Positions 1-9,944 of a stretch of DNA of 64,000 nt are shown piece after piece; the first letter of the stretch is position 1, and every line of letters starts with the position of its first letter. Under the pieces are notes generated by a model. That model was not told the DNA's origin, did no database searches, and saw only the letters and a program-made list of their open reading frames with translations. Made by a program: the position numbers and the translations under genes. The DNA is taken from assembly GCF_013394595.1 (NCBI RefSeq), contig NZ_CP053348.1, positions 2,878,001-2,942,000 of the forward strand. Direction: 5' to 3'. This DNA comes from Winogradskyella forsetii (GTDB lineage Bacteria; Bacteroidota; Bacteroidia; Flavobacteriales; Flavobacteriaceae).

Positions 1-1
1 T

Positions 2-1795
2 TTATTAGTTCTCTTTTGCTTTTCGATTGTATTTTTTAGCAATGCTCAAGAAAAACAAACCATAACCGTCAAATACTCTGGGAACACGTCAACAGATCCA
101 AACGTAAAAGATGGTGCTTTGGTGTTTCTTAGAGATAAATCCAAACAAGTCCATTTTATTCACAAAGGCGCTGATTTGTTTTGCGACAAAGCCGTTTACT
201 ACGAAGATCAAGATTTTATTGAAGCCTATAGTAACGTGAATATGAAGCAAGGCGATACCATAAATATGGTGGCCAAATATTTAGAATATAGCGGAAAAAC
301 ACAATTGTCTATTGCCAGAGGCGATGTGGTTTTAACCGAACCGCAATCAACTTTAAAAACAGACACCTTATATTTTGACAGAGTAAAGCAACAAGCCTAT
401 TACAAGTCTAAAGGCACGGTAGTTAGGGATTCTTCAGGGACTATTACAAGTCAAATTGGTCGCTACTATACCAATACGAGCAAGTACCAATTTATAAAAG
501 ATGTGGTCCTTGTAAATCCAGATTACACATTAAACACTGAACGCCTTGATTTCTTTACTGAAAATGGACATGCCTACCTTTTTGGGCCTTCAACCATCAC
601 TGGAGAAACCAGTAAAATTTATTGTGAACGCGGTTTTTACGACACCAATAATGATATTGGTAATTTTCAGCGCAATGCAAAAATCGATTATGATAACCGA
701 ACCGTTGAAGGCGACAGTTTATTTTTTGATCACAACAAAAATTTTGCCTCTGCCACCAATAATATTACCGTTACAGATACTTTAAATAATAGCATTGTAA
801 AAGGACATTATGCCGAAGTCTGGCGCGCCAAAGATTCCATGTATATTACCAAACGCGCCTTGGCTATAACGGTTCAAGAAAAAGATTCAGTGTATATGCA
901 TGCCGATACATTGATGGTTACTGGCAAACCTGAACACCGTATTACTCGGGCTTATTATAATGCCAGATTGTACAAAAGTGATTTAGCCGGGAAATCAGAT
1001 TCCATTCACGTAGATCATAAAAACGGACTGACCCAAATGCTAAATCTCAGTAGATTTAGTTCTGATGATGCCTTTGCCATAAAACGAAAACCAGCACTTT
1101 GGAATATAGGGAACCAAATGACAGGCGACACTATCCATTTAATTTCCAATGTAAAAACCGAACAACTCGATTCCTTAAAGGTATTTGACAATGCCTTTTT
1201 AGTCAGTAAAGATACCTTGAGCGAAGATGGTTTCAACCAAATAAAAGGGCAACGCTTAATTGGATTGTTCAGGGATAATGAACTTTACAATGTGGATGTG
1301 ATCAAAAATGCGGAAACCATTCGTTATTTGAGAAATGATGAGAATGAATTGATCGGCATTCAAAAGTCGAAATCTGGCAGTATCAATGTCAAAATTATTG
1401 ACCAAATTGTTGACGAAGTTAGATTCATTAACCAAATTGATGGTAATATTTTTCCTGAAGATGAATTCCCCAATAGTGCAAAACGATTCAGAGGTTTCGA
1501 TTGGCGCGGCGAAGAACGGCCAATGTCTGTTGAGGATTTATTTAAAGACGATCCGCCTTTAGATTTACCAATAATAAAAGGTTTGGACGATTACGTTCCA
1601 CCTGAAGCTTTTATTGATGATGATGTTACAGAACGCGTTGAAGAAGCAGGAAAGGCATCACCAAATGCACCAAATAAAGCGGCGCGTAATTTGCCAAAAA
1701 AGCCATCTGTTGCACCTTTAAATTCTACGCTTAAAAAGGTAGAACCTATGAAAGCAAAACCTTTAAAACAAAAAATTGAAAAAGAACAAGATTAA
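2..1795 (+). CDS. OstA/LptA-like periplasmic protein (5' end outside window)
   Basis: The frame is open from base 2 and begins inside a signal peptide (hydrophobic LLVLFCFSIVFF followed by SNAQ), so only the first few residues are missing. The mature part has many short beta-strand repeats typical of OstA/LptA proteins, with phrases such as GDVVLTEPQSTLKTDTL and GDSLFFDHNKNFASATNNI. In known members these beta-jellyroll proteins bridge the periplasm and carry lipopolysaccharide to the outer membrane. About 597 residues are visible, longer than classical LptA, with a Pro/Lys-rich tail (about residues 535-597). The stop is immediately followed by the TTG start of the next gene, so the two are probably co-transcribed. 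Family call is confident; the exact transport role in Bacteroidota is inferred. Confidence 0.85.
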   Translation, partial: LLVLFCFSIVFFSNAQEKQTITVKYSGNTSTDPNVKDGALVFLRDKSKQVHFIHKGADLFCDKAVYYEDQDFIEAYSNVNMKQGDTINMVAKYLEYSGKTQLSIARGDVVLTEPQSTLKTDTLYFDRVKQQAYYKSKGTVVRDSSGTITSQIGRYYTNTSKYQFIKDVVLVNPDYTLNTERLDFFTENGHAYLFGPSTITGETSKIYCERGFYDTNNDIGNFQRNAKIDYDNRTVEGDSLFFDHNKNFASATNNITVTDTLNNSIVKGHYAEVWRAKDSMYITKRALAITVQEKDSVYMHADTLMVTGKPEHRITRAYYNARLYKSDLAGKSDSIHVDHKNGLTQMLNLSRFSSDDAFAIKRKPALWNIGNQMTGDTIHLISNVKTEQLDSLKVFDNAFLVSKDTLSEDGFNQIKGQRLIGLFRDNELYNVDVIKNAETIRYLRNDENELIGIQKSKSGSINVKIIDQIVDEVRFINQIDGNIFPEDEFPNSAKRFRGFDWRGEERPMSVEDLFKDDPPLDLPIIKGLDDYVPPEAFIDDDVTERVEEAGKASPNAPNKAARNLPKKPSVAPLNSTLKKVEPMKAKPLKQKIEKEQD

Positions 1796-2971
1796 TTGAA
1801 ATCAGACTTTTTTAAATATCAAGCCCAAACCACGCCTCATCCTTTAGCGATGGAAATTAGCCATGCCAAAGGTTCTTATATTTATGACACGAACGGCAAA
1901 GCTTATCTCGATTTTGTTGCAGGTGTTTCTGCATGTAGCTTAGGACATTCACATCCAAAAGTGGTCGATGCCGTAAAAAAACAATTAGATAAATATTTAC
2001 ATGTGATGGTTTATGGCGAGTATGCTCAAAAACCAGCTGTTGACCTATCAAAATTATTAGCAAAGCATTTACCAGAACCGTTAGAATCCACTTATTTAGT
2101 AAATTCGGGAACAGAAGCTATTGAAGGTAGTTTAAAATTAGCACGACGATTTACAGGACGCTCAGAAATCATTGCTGCAAAAAACGCCTATCATGGCAAT
2201 ACCATGGGCTCGTTGAGTCTTATGGATTATGAAGAACGCAAACAGCCTTTTTTGCCATTAATTCCAGATATAAAACATATTGCATTCAATTCTGAAAACG
2301 ATTTACTTCAGATTACAGAAAAAACGGCTGCAGTAATCTTAGAAACCATCCAAGGAGGCGCTGGTTTTATTGAACCTACTGATAATTATTTAGCGAAAGT
2401 ACAGCAACGTTGTAACTCAGTTGGTGCCGTTTTTATATTAGATGAAATCCAACCTGGCATTGGCAGAACGGGAAAACTGTTCGGATTTGAGAATTATAAC
2501 TGCCAACCAGATATTGTGGTTACAGGCAAAGGCTTAGGTGGTGGTTTACCGATTGGAGCATTTACCGCTTCAAAAAAAATGATGGACACGTTGAGTGATA
2601 ATCCAAAACTTGGCCATATCACAACCTTTGGTGGCAATCCGGTTATTGCGGCTGCAGCTTTAGCCACTTTGAAGGAAATAACAGAATCCAATCTTATGGC
2701 AGAAGCCTTGGAAAAGGAACAGTTATTCAGGCAACATCTTCAGCATAAACATATCAAAGTCATTAGAGGTCGTGGATTAATGTTGGCGGCGTTTACCGAA
2801 AATTCAGAACTTACAAATGAGGTTATTTTGAAAGCCCAAGAGCATGGATTAATATTATTTTGGTTGCTTTTTGAACCTAAAGCCATCCGAATTACACCGC
2901 CTTTGACCATTTCAAACGAAGAAATAATTAAAGGTTGCGGTATTATTAAGTCAATACTGGATACAATTTAA
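1796..2971 (+). CDS. class III PLP-dependent aminotransferase (ornithine/acetylornithine type)
   Basis: A 391-residue fold-type I, class III aminotransferase. Landmarks are YLDFVAGVSACSLGHSHP near residue 37, the cofactor loop VNSGTEAIEG near 102, ILDEIQPGIGRTG near 214, and the PLP lysine in VVTGKGLGGGLPIGAF near 243. Such enzymes transfer the delta- or omega-amino group of ornithine, acetylornithine or related amines to 2-oxoglutarate; the substrate cannot be fixed from sequence. The start is a TTG directly abutting the previous stop; no in-frame ATG gives a full N-terminus. The gene follows the OstA-like gene with no gap, a layout I recall from other Flavobacteriaceae. Confidence 0.88.
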   Translation: MKSDFFKYQAQTTPHPLAMEISHAKGSYIYDTNGKAYLDFVAGVSACSLGHSHPKVVDAVKKQLDKYLHVMVYGEYAQKPAVDLSKLLAKHLPEPLESTYLVNSGTEAIEGSLKLARRFTGRSEIIAAKNAYHGNTMGSLSLMDYEERKQPFLPLIPDIKHIAFNSENDLLQITEKTAAVILETIQGGAGFIEPTDNYLAKVQQRCNSVGAVFILDEIQPGIGRTGKLFGFENYNCQPDIVVTGKGLGGGLPIGAFTASKKMMDTLSDNPKLGHITTFGGNPVIAAAALATLKEITESNLMAEALEKEQLFRQHLQHKHIKVIRGRGLMLAAFTENSELTNEVILKAQEHGLILFWLLFEPKAIRITPPLTISNEEIIKGCGIIKSILDTI

Positions 2972-3132
2972 ATATATTATAATACTTATAAACAACTACA
3001 AACCAGTTTTTTAAATTAGTTCAATTGCAGTATCATTTCAATGTTAACTACTTTGTTAAAAACATTCATTTAAAAATCGACGAAACGCAAAGTATAACTG
3101 TAATTTTATTCTCGTGAACTATTAATCCTTTT

Positions 3133-4539
3133 ATGCAAAACAGTCACGAAGACGAAAATTTCCCTCTAACTCGATTCGAGTCCATGTTAAAGACCAATGA
3201 CATTTTGTTCTTTGATTCAGCCGAATTTGAAAATATCATACACCACTATCTTGAAAATGGTAAGATTGCACTTTCTAAACGTGCAATAAAATTAGGTTTG
3301 GAACAACACCCAACATCCATCAACCTAAGATTGTTTCAAGTTGAAATATTGGTGATTGAGAATAAATTTATAGAAGCCGATGACCTTTTGGATAGACTTC
3401 ATAATATTGAACCCAATAATGAAGAAATATTCATTCAAAAGGCCAATGTTTTATCTAAACAGGACGAACATCAAAAGGCTATAGACACCCTTTTAATTGC
3501 CATTGAAATGTCCAACTCGCCAGAAGATGATGCAGATTTGTATGCCTTGGTTGGTATGGAATATTTGTTTTTGGATCAATTTGAAAATGCCATCATTTAT
3601 TTCAAAAAGTGCTTGGAAAGTGATACTATGGATTATTCTGCACTTCATAATATTGTGTATTGTTATGATTTCTTGAATAAAAATGAGGAAGCTATTACGT
3701 ATCTCAACACCTTTTTAGACACCAACCCCTATTGCGAAGTCGCCTGGCAACAATTAGGCCGACAATATTTTGAAATTAAGGAGTATGCAAAAGCCAATGC
3801 GGCTTTGGATTTCGCCATTATTTCCGATGATACTTTTGTTGGGGCTTACTTAGAAAAAGGTAAGGTTTTAGAGAAGTTGAAACAATACGATAATGCCATT
3901 GAAAATTACAAAATCACTTTAGCATTAGACGACCCAACGTCATTTGCTCTTTTGCGTATTGGTCAATGTTATTCAAAACTTGGTCAAGAAGATTTAGCAA
4001 TTCAATTTTTCAAAAAAACCATTGACGAAGATCCTTTATTAGATAAAGGCTGGATTGCGATTACCAAATTTTACATGAAACGTGTCAACTATCAAAAAGC
4101 TTTGTATTATATCAATAAAGCGGTCAATATCGATGGCGAAAATGTATTGTATTGGAAATTATATGCCACGATAAACAAACGTTTAAACTTTCTTGAAGAA
4201 GCAGAACGTGGTTACAAACGTACTTTGGAATTGGGTAATTACGAATTAGACACGTGGTTGGATCGTGCTGATATTCTGACATCTTTAGGCGAATATGAAG
4301 CTGCTATTTTTAATCTTATTCAAACTACAGAATTCTACCCAGAAAATGCTGAAATCGAATACCGTTTAGCTGGTCTTTATTTCACGGTACATCAATCTGA
4401 AGAAGGGCGTTTCCATCTTAAAAACGCTACCTGTCTTAATATTGACTACAGTTTTATTATTTCGGAATTATTTCCACAACTCACGGAAAAGCCATTGGTT
4501 AAGGCGATAATTTCAGACGCTAAAAAGATGTCGAACTAA
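3133..4539 (+). CDS. tetratricopeptide repeat protein
   Basis: A 468-residue protein of about a dozen degenerate 34-residue TPR helix pairs, for example NAIIYFKKCLESDTMDYSALHNI near residue 155 and DNAIENYKITLALDDPTSFALLRIG near 255. There is no signal peptide or membrane segment, so it is probably cytoplasmic. TPR arrays are protein-interaction scaffolds; no catalytic motif is visible. It sits between the aminotransferase (161 bp upstream) and the DUF368 pair. The specific partner is unknown. Confidence 0.85.
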   Translation: MQNSHEDENFPLTRFESMLKTNDILFFDSAEFENIIHHYLENGKIALSKRAIKLGLEQHPTSINLRLFQVEILVIENKFIEADDLLDRLHNIEPNNEEIFIQKANVLSKQDEHQKAIDTLLIAIEMSNSPEDDADLYALVGMEYLFLDQFENAIIYFKKCLESDTMDYSALHNIVYCYDFLNKNEEAITYLNTFLDTNPYCEVAWQQLGRQYFEIKEYAKANAALDFAIISDDTFVGAYLEKGKVLEKLKQYDNAIENYKITLALDDPTSFALLRIGQCYSKLGQEDLAIQFFKKTIDEDPLLDKGWIAITKFYMKRVNYQKALYYINKAVNIDGENVLYWKLYATINKRLNFLEEAERGYKRTLELGNYELDTWLDRADILTSLGEYEAAIFNLIQTTEFYPENAEIEYRLAGLYFTVHQSEEGRFHLKNATCLNIDYSFIISELFPQLTEKPLVKAIISDAKKMSN

Positions 4540-4577
4540 AAAAAATCATACCTTAGCGATTCTTATTTTAAAATGGA

Positions 4578-5546
4578 ATGCAAAGACGATTTATAGATTA
4601 CTTGGTCATCACTTTTAAAGGTATAGCCATGGGAGCTGCTGATGTTGTTCCTGGCGTTTCTGGCGGAACTATAGCCTTTATTTCTGGTATTTACGAAGAA
4701 CTTATTGAAAGTATTGATAAAGTTAATCTCGGGTTTTTTAAAGTTTGGAAACAGGAAGGCTTTAAACAAGCGTGGAACTCCATCAACGGTAATTTCCTAT
4801 TAGCGCTTTTTTCTGGAATTGCGATAAGTATTTTATCCTTGGCAAAATTAATAAAGTGGCTTTTACATCATGAACCTATTCTACTTTGGTCCTTTTTTTT
4901 CGGACTTGTTTTAGCCAGTATTCTTTACATAGCCAAACAAATTAACGGTTGGTCTGCCAAGTTGGTGATCGCCATTATAATCACTTCTATCCTATCGTTT
5001 TACATTACGCTTGCTGAACCATTTGCCTCTCCAGACAGTCCTTTATATATGCTGTTTTGCGGTTTTATTGCTATAATCGCCATGATTTTACCAGGCGTTT
5101 CTGGCGCATTTATTTTGCTTATTCTTGGTGCTTATCAAACAGCAATTGATACGATAAATAATTTAAGGGATGGTTTGCTCACTGGGAATATGGAACTTTT
5201 TAAGGATGCATTTTTAAAATTTATATTGCTAGCGGTTGGTGCAGTGATAGGATTAAAAGTGTTTTCTAAAGCGTTGAATTGGATGTTCAAACACCATAAG
5301 AATCTTACGTTGGCCATCTTAACCGGATTTATGATTGGGTCCTTAAATAAAATTTGGCCTTGGAAAGAAGTTCTAAAAACGCGTGTAAATTCGGAAGGTG
5401 AAGTCGTAACCTTATTGGACAAAAGTATTTTACCATCGTCTTATGCTGGAGATAGCGAGCTTTTACTGGCTATTATTTTTATCATTACCGGCTTTGCTGC
5501 AATACTTATTCTAGAAAGCTTAGGCAAGCAAAAAAACAAGGTATAA
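4578..5546 (+). CDS. DUF368 membrane protein (polyprenyl-phosphate transporter family), copy 1
   Basis: A 322-residue, multi-spanning membrane protein with the family signature MGAADVVPGVSGGTIAF near residue 15 and a second inverted copy, IAMILPGVSGAFILLILG, near 165. This internal two-fold repeat is typical of DUF368. Members of the family (PopT) have been shown to return undecaprenyl phosphate across the cytoplasmic membrane for peptidoglycan and polysaccharide synthesis. The stop codon TAA shares its last base with the ATG of the second DUF368 gene, so the two are translationally coupled. An ATG at 4573 lies in another frame. Family assignment is sure; substrate is by analogy. Confidence 0.9.
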   Translation: MQRRFIDYLVITFKGIAMGAADVVPGVSGGTIAFISGIYEELIESIDKVNLGFFKVWKQEGFKQAWNSINGNFLLALFSGIAISILSLAKLIKWLLHHEPILLWSFFFGLVLASILYIAKQINGWSAKLVIAIIITSILSFYITLAEPFASPDSPLYMLFCGFIAIIAMILPGVSGAFILLILGAYQTAIDTINNLRDGLLTGNMELFKDAFLKFILLAVGAVIGLKVFSKALNWMFKHHKNLTLAILTGFMIGSLNKIWPWKEVLKTRVNSEGEVVTLLDKSILPSSYAGDSELLLAIIFIITGFAAILILESLGKQKNKV

Positions 5547-6565
5547 TGCAAAGTACCAGAACCCTTATAGATCGTATATTTTTGGTCATTAAAGGTTTGG
5601 CTATGGGAGCTGCCAATAAAGTTCCTGGTGTTTCTGGTGGTGTTGTTGCTTTTGTCGCAGGTTTTTACCAAGAATTTATTTACTCATTACAACGCGTCAA
5701 TAAAACAGCTTTTAAATTTTTATTAAACGGAAGATTTAGAAGTTTCTATCGTTACATTAACGGTAAATTTTTAAGCTTACTATTCTTAGGAATGGTGGTA
5801 AGTTATTTCAGTGTTTCAAAAATCCTTGACTATCTCATTGTACACTACGAGCTTTATGTTTGGAGTACATTCTTCGGAATGATTTTAGGTTCTATATATT
5901 ACATCAGCAAAGATTTTAAAGAATGGAACAGAACCACACTTTTAGCTTTAACCCTTGGCGCTATTGTGGGCATCAGTATCAGTTTCTTAGATCCTGCAAC
6001 CGAAAATGACAATCTCTTTTTTGTGTTTTTTTGTGGTATTATTAGTGTTTCTGGTATGACGTTACCAGGTTTTTCTGGCTCATTTATTCTTATACTTTTA
6101 GGAAATTATGTGTTGCTTTTGGTCGATTCCGTCAATGCACTTTATGACACCATGTTCGACATTTTTAGTGGTAATTTCGAATTTATCCATAATGAAATCC
6201 GCTTGAGACTCTTAAAAGTTTTAGTGGTTTTCACATTGGGTTCTGTTACAGGCTTAGTGACATTTTCCCATATGTTGAATTATATTCTAAAACATTATAA
6301 AAATATTACATTAGCAACCATAATGGGTTTTATAATAGGCTCGCTTGGCGTGGTTTGGCCATGGAAAGAAACAGTTTACAAAAAAAACCTTGATGGTTCG
6401 CAAATTTTAGATTCTACAGGAAAGGAAATTATCATTAATTATGAGCGGTTTTTACCAGAACTCAACGCCCAAACTTACATTGCAATTGCTTATATTGCCA
6501 TTGGGATCCTCATAGTTTTAGGATTAGAATGGTATGGACAACGCACAAGACAAATCAAAACTTAA
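5546..6565 (+). CDS. DUF368 membrane protein (polyprenyl-phosphate transporter family), copy 2
   Basis: A 339-residue paralogue of the gene before it, with the signature MGAANKVPGVSGGVVAF near residue 18 and the second half-repeat SGMTLPGFSGSFILILLG near 170. Both end with a WPWKE motif followed by a short soluble loop and a last transmembrane helix. It overlaps the upstream stop by one base (TAATG) and its own 3' end overlaps aroE by 32 bases, so this is a tightly packed operon. The two copies have clearly diverged, which argues for an old duplication with possible division of labour or heteromer formation rather than a recent copy. Confidence 0.9.
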   Translation: MQSTRTLIDRIFLVIKGLAMGAANKVPGVSGGVVAFVAGFYQEFIYSLQRVNKTAFKFLLNGRFRSFYRYINGKFLSLLFLGMVVSYFSVSKILDYLIVHYELYVWSTFFGMILGSIYYISKDFKEWNRTTLLALTLGAIVGISISFLDPATENDNLFFVFFCGIISVSGMTLPGFSGSFILILLGNYVLLLVDSVNALYDTMFDIFSGNFEFIHNEIRLRLLKVLVVFTLGSVTGLVTFSHMLNYILKHYKNITLATIMGFIIGSLGVVWPWKETVYKKNLDGSQILDSTGKEIIINYERFLPELNAQTYIAIAYIAIGILIVLGLEWYGQRTRQIKT

Positions 6566-7307
6566 ATTCGGGCTCGTAGGACGGGATATCTCCTACTCCT
6601 TTTCAAGAGGTTATTTTGCCGATAAATTCGACAAGGAAAATTTGCCCTATTCCTATGTTAATTTCGATTTGCAATCCATAGACGAACTTAAAGCCATAAC
6701 TGAAAATACGTCAGCCTTAACAGGCCTAAATGTAACCATTCCCTATAAAGAACAAGTCATTCCGTTGCTTGACAAATTGAATAAGGAAGCAGAAAAAATC
6801 GGAGCCGTAAACACGATTCGAATTACAAAAAAAGGAAAACTTATTGGTTATAATACCGATTTTTACGGTTTTAAAAATTCTATCGAACCACATTTAAAAC
6901 CACACCATAAAAAAGCCTTAATACTTGGCACAGGTGGCGCTTCTAAAGCGATTGCTTATGCGCTTAAAAAGCTGAACATTCAATTTGATTTTGTATCCCG
7001 TTCCCATAAAAAAGGCGTTACATTTTTATATTCGGATTTAACAGAAAACATCATATCCGATTATACGATTATTATCAATTGTACACCTATTGGCACATTT
7101 CCAAAAGTTGATGATTGTCCTGATATTCCGTATTCAGCTTTAACCGAAAATCATATTTTGTACGATCTTATTTATAATCCTGAACAAACCAAATTCCTAA
7201 AAAATGGTTTTCAGAGAGGAGCAACCACAATCAATGGTTTAGAAATGCTCCGCTTACAAGCGGAAAAATCTTGGGAGATATGGTTTAATATCAAATTGGA
7301 TATTTAA
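6534..7307 (+). CDS. aroE: shikimate 5-dehydrogenase
   Basis: A 257-residue AroE that reduces 3-dehydroshikimate to shikimate with NADPH in aromatic amino acid synthesis. Visible motifs are the substrate-binding SFSRGYF near residue 22, the catalytic-lysine segment NVTIPYKE near 64, NTDFYGF near 100, the nucleotide-binding loop LGTGGASKA near 122 and the C-terminal INGLEMLRLQAEKS. The ATG at 6534 lies inside the end of the DUF368 gene. It gives the usual short N-terminus before KFGLVG, and no later ATG would keep the first strand. Confidence 0.93.
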   Translation: MDNAQDKSKLKFGLVGRDISYSFSRGYFADKFDKENLPYSYVNFDLQSIDELKAITENTSALTGLNVTIPYKEQVIPLLDKLNKEAEKIGAVNTIRITKKGKLIGYNTDFYGFKNSIEPHLKPHHKKALILGTGGASKAIAYALKKLNIQFDFVSRSHKKGVTFLYSDLTENIISDYTIIINCTPIGTFPKVDDCPDIPYSALTENHILYDLIYNPEQTKFLKNGFQRGATTINGLEMLRLQAEKSWEIWFNIKLDI

Positions 7308-7631
7308 AACTAAGATATTTTAAGTTAATATAAATCAATAGTGTCCGAAAGAAGATGAAAGACCGCTGCGCTGTTAGATTATAGACAAAATTCTAACTGA
7401 CTGAAAAACAGAATTGTAATCTTTTTACCAGTTTTATAATTTTTTCATATGCAAATGGTAAGGTATCTTGATTTAAAAACTCTTGAAAACTGGATAATAC
7501 CAAAGCCTTAAGCGAACATACATTAAACAGTCAATAATGGATATATATCATAAAATATGAGCTCTAGGTTCATTTCCTTTGTAATTCTAACGGTTGTTAG
7601 TATCTTTAACCACCTATAAATAAATTGACTT
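7308..7631. other. intergenic region between aroE and the DUF349 gene
   Basis: No ORF is supported here. The region has an 8-bp inverted pair, CCAGTTTT / AAAACTGG (about 7429-7490), and at its 3' end a good promoter for the next gene. Nothing else was recognised. Confidence 0.4.
7578..7608 (+). promoter_or_regulatory. Bacteroidota-type promoter of the DUF349 gene
   Basis: TTTG at 7578-7581 and TATCTTTA at 7601-7608 are separated by 19 bp and match the -33/-7 elements of the primary sigma factor of Bacteroidota. Transcription would start near 7614, leaving about 18 nt of leader before the ATG at 7632. Confidence 0.55.
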
Positions 7632-9764
7632 ATGTCTGAGAATGATAACCTGCCAAAAGCAGATGGAAAAAAAGAAGTAGAATCGACAGAAACTACGCCA
7701 ACACCAGAAACGACTAGAGAAGTTGAAATCGAATCTGAAATCGAACATGAAAAAGATGCCGAAATAAAAACGGCTGACACTGAGGTTGAAACGGGAACTG
7801 AAATTGAAACAACTTCAGAAAACGTTACGGAAAAACCAAAAGATGCTAAAACTGAAGACGAAACTGATGCACAAACTGACGTAGAAACTGAAAGTGATAC
7901 AGCAATCGATGAAGAAGACACCGAAACTGAAGACGAAGTCGCAGCAGTGACTAAAAAAACGTCTAACGTCGATCATGTTGATGAGATTGAAGCTTCAAAC
8001 GCTGAGGATGCGGAAGATGAATCGAATGCTGAACGTCATGAGGTAGAAGAAAAGGACTACCATGCCATGAGCATGAAGGAATTGGCAACGGAATTAAACC
8101 GGTTATTGAAGCATCATAAAATCCAAACGATTTCTAAAAACGTCAATGAGATAAAATCGGAATTCAATGCCAAATTCAGTGAACTTTTAGACGAAAAAAA
8201 GGAAGAATTTATTGAAGATGGTGGCAATGAAATCGACTTCTATTACACCAACGATACCAAAAAACTGTTCAATTCACTTTATAAAGACTACAAACAATCC
8301 ATTGGTGCTTATTATAAGGAACGCGAGCAAAACCTAAAGCAAAATCTTGAGGATAGATTACAAATCATAGAAGATATTAAAGGTTTGCTCAATGTGGAAG
8401 AAAACATGGGTACCACTTATAAGCACTTCAAAGAGCTTCAGGAAAATTGGCGTAATGCTGGGCCAATTCCTAGGGACAAATACAATAATGCCTGGAACAC
8501 CTATCATCATCACGTGGAGCGTTTTTATGACTTTTTGCATCTCAATAATGATTTGCGAGATATGGATTTTAAGCACAACTATGATCAAAAATTAAAAATC
8601 ATAGAACGTGCGGAAGAATTGGCGCAAGATGAAAACACAAACCGTTCTTTTAGAGAGCTGCAAGTATTGCACAAATTATGGAAAGAAGAACTCGGGCCTG
8701 TTGGCAAAGAGCATCGAGAAGAAATTTGGGAACGTTTCAGTAACGCCACAAAAGCGATTCACGATAAGCGTCAAGCTTATTTTGCGGATATGGACAAGGC
8801 TCATGAAAAAAATCTTGAGCGCAAAGAAGAAATCATTTCCCAAATCACAGCCATAGCAGAAGACAAAGCCAGTTCGCATAGTGCTTGGCAGAAAAAAATA
8901 AAAGAGATTGAAGCCTTAAGGGATGCGTTTTTCAAGGCTGGAAAAGTGCCTATAAAAGTTAACGAAGCCACTTGGGCAAAGTTTAAGGATGCGGTCCGGA
9001 CATTTAATCGTGGGAAAAATAAATTCTATAAAGATTTAAAGAAAGATCAATACGAGAATCTAAAAAAGAAAAAAGAACTCATACAAATTGCGGAAGACAA
9101 CAAGGATAGTGAAGATTTTAAAACGGTCACACCTTTGATGAAAAAAATTCAGAGCGATTGGAAAAAAATCGGTCATGTACCAAGACGCGATAGTGATAAA
9201 ATTTGGAAACAGTTTAAAAAAGCCTGCAATCATTATTTTGACAGAATGCATGCGCAGCGCAAAGCACAAGACCAACACCTTTATGATGCTTTTGATAAAA
9301 AAGTAAAACTTCTTGACGATTTAAAAGCAATGGAGCTTAGCGACGATCCAAAAGCTGATGTTGACATCTTAAAATCCAAGATTTCTGAATGGAAAGACAT
9401 AGGACATGTTCCTCAAAACAAACGTTACATCGATGGTAAATTCTACAAAGCCATAGATGATGCCTTTGATAAACTGAAAATGGACAAGTCTAAACTTGAG
9501 ATGATTAAGTTTGACAGTAAACTTGAAAATTTGGCCAGTCCTGATGATACAAGATTATTGGATAACGAGTATAACTTTATCAAGAAACGAATGAGCGAGA
9601 TTAAATCTGAAATCAATCAATTGGAAAATAATCTACAGTTTTTCTCTAATGTGAAATCAGATAATCCCTTAGTTAAGGATGTGCATAAAAATATCGCCAA
9701 CCACAAAAAAGAGTTAGAAACTTGGAAGAAAAAGTTATCCAAGGTTCGTGGGATGTATAGTTAG
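7632..9764 (+). CDS. DUF349 domain protein with acidic N-terminal extension
   Basis: A 710-residue protein. Residues 1 to about 140 are a low-complexity Glu/Thr/Asp-rich tail (runs of TETE and EIE). The rest is a series of DUF349 three-helix units of about 75 residues, each with a Trp-Lys motif such as LQENWRNAGPIPRDKYNNAW near 270, IQSDWKKIGHVPRRDSDKIW near 505 and ISEWKDIGHVPQNKRYIDGKF near 580. The C-terminus (about 630-710) is a coiled coil. No signal peptide or membrane helix is visible. The DUF349 family has no settled function. It has its own promoter (7578-7608). Confidence 0.85.
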   Translation: MSENDNLPKADGKKEVESTETTPTPETTREVEIESEIEHEKDAEIKTADTEVETGTEIETTSENVTEKPKDAKTEDETDAQTDVETESDTAIDEEDTETEDEVAAVTKKTSNVDHVDEIEASNAEDAEDESNAERHEVEEKDYHAMSMKELATELNRLLKHHKIQTISKNVNEIKSEFNAKFSELLDEKKEEFIEDGGNEIDFYYTNDTKKLFNSLYKDYKQSIGAYYKEREQNLKQNLEDRLQIIEDIKGLLNVEENMGTTYKHFKELQENWRNAGPIPRDKYNNAWNTYHHHVERFYDFLHLNNDLRDMDFKHNYDQKLKIIERAEELAQDENTNRSFRELQVLHKLWKEELGPVGKEHREEIWERFSNATKAIHDKRQAYFADMDKAHEKNLERKEEIISQITAIAEDKASSHSAWQKKIKEIEALRDAFFKAGKVPIKVNEATWAKFKDAVRTFNRGKNKFYKDLKKDQYENLKKKKELIQIAEDNKDSEDFKTVTPLMKKIQSDWKKIGHVPRRDSDKIWKQFKKACNHYFDRMHAQRKAQDQHLYDAFDKKVKLLDDLKAMELSDDPKADVDILKSKISEWKDIGHVPQNKRYIDGKFYKAIDDAFDKLKMDKSKLEMIKFDSKLENLASPDDTRLLDNEYNFIKKRMSEIKSEINQLENNLQFFSNVKSDNPLVKDVHKNIANHKKELETWKKKLSKVRGMYS

Positions 9765-9944
9765 TATGGTCAAATAGAATAAAAATATTGCATCCATTTA
9801 ATGCATCAATTTTGTAGGCCAAATTCAGATCTATTCAAAAGTATATCGACTTGAATTGGAATTATGTCCTTGTTAAGAAAATAAAGAAAGTGTGCTTATT
9901 TGAGTGTTGGCATTCATTGAGCAGAACCTTTAAAAATAACAATT

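Noticed and set aside
7523..7921. Minus-strand ORF rich in Ser/Val opposite the start of the DUF349 gene
   Set aside because: It is the antisense shadow of the acidic Glu/Thr-rich N-terminus; the plus-strand gene has a promoter and known domains.
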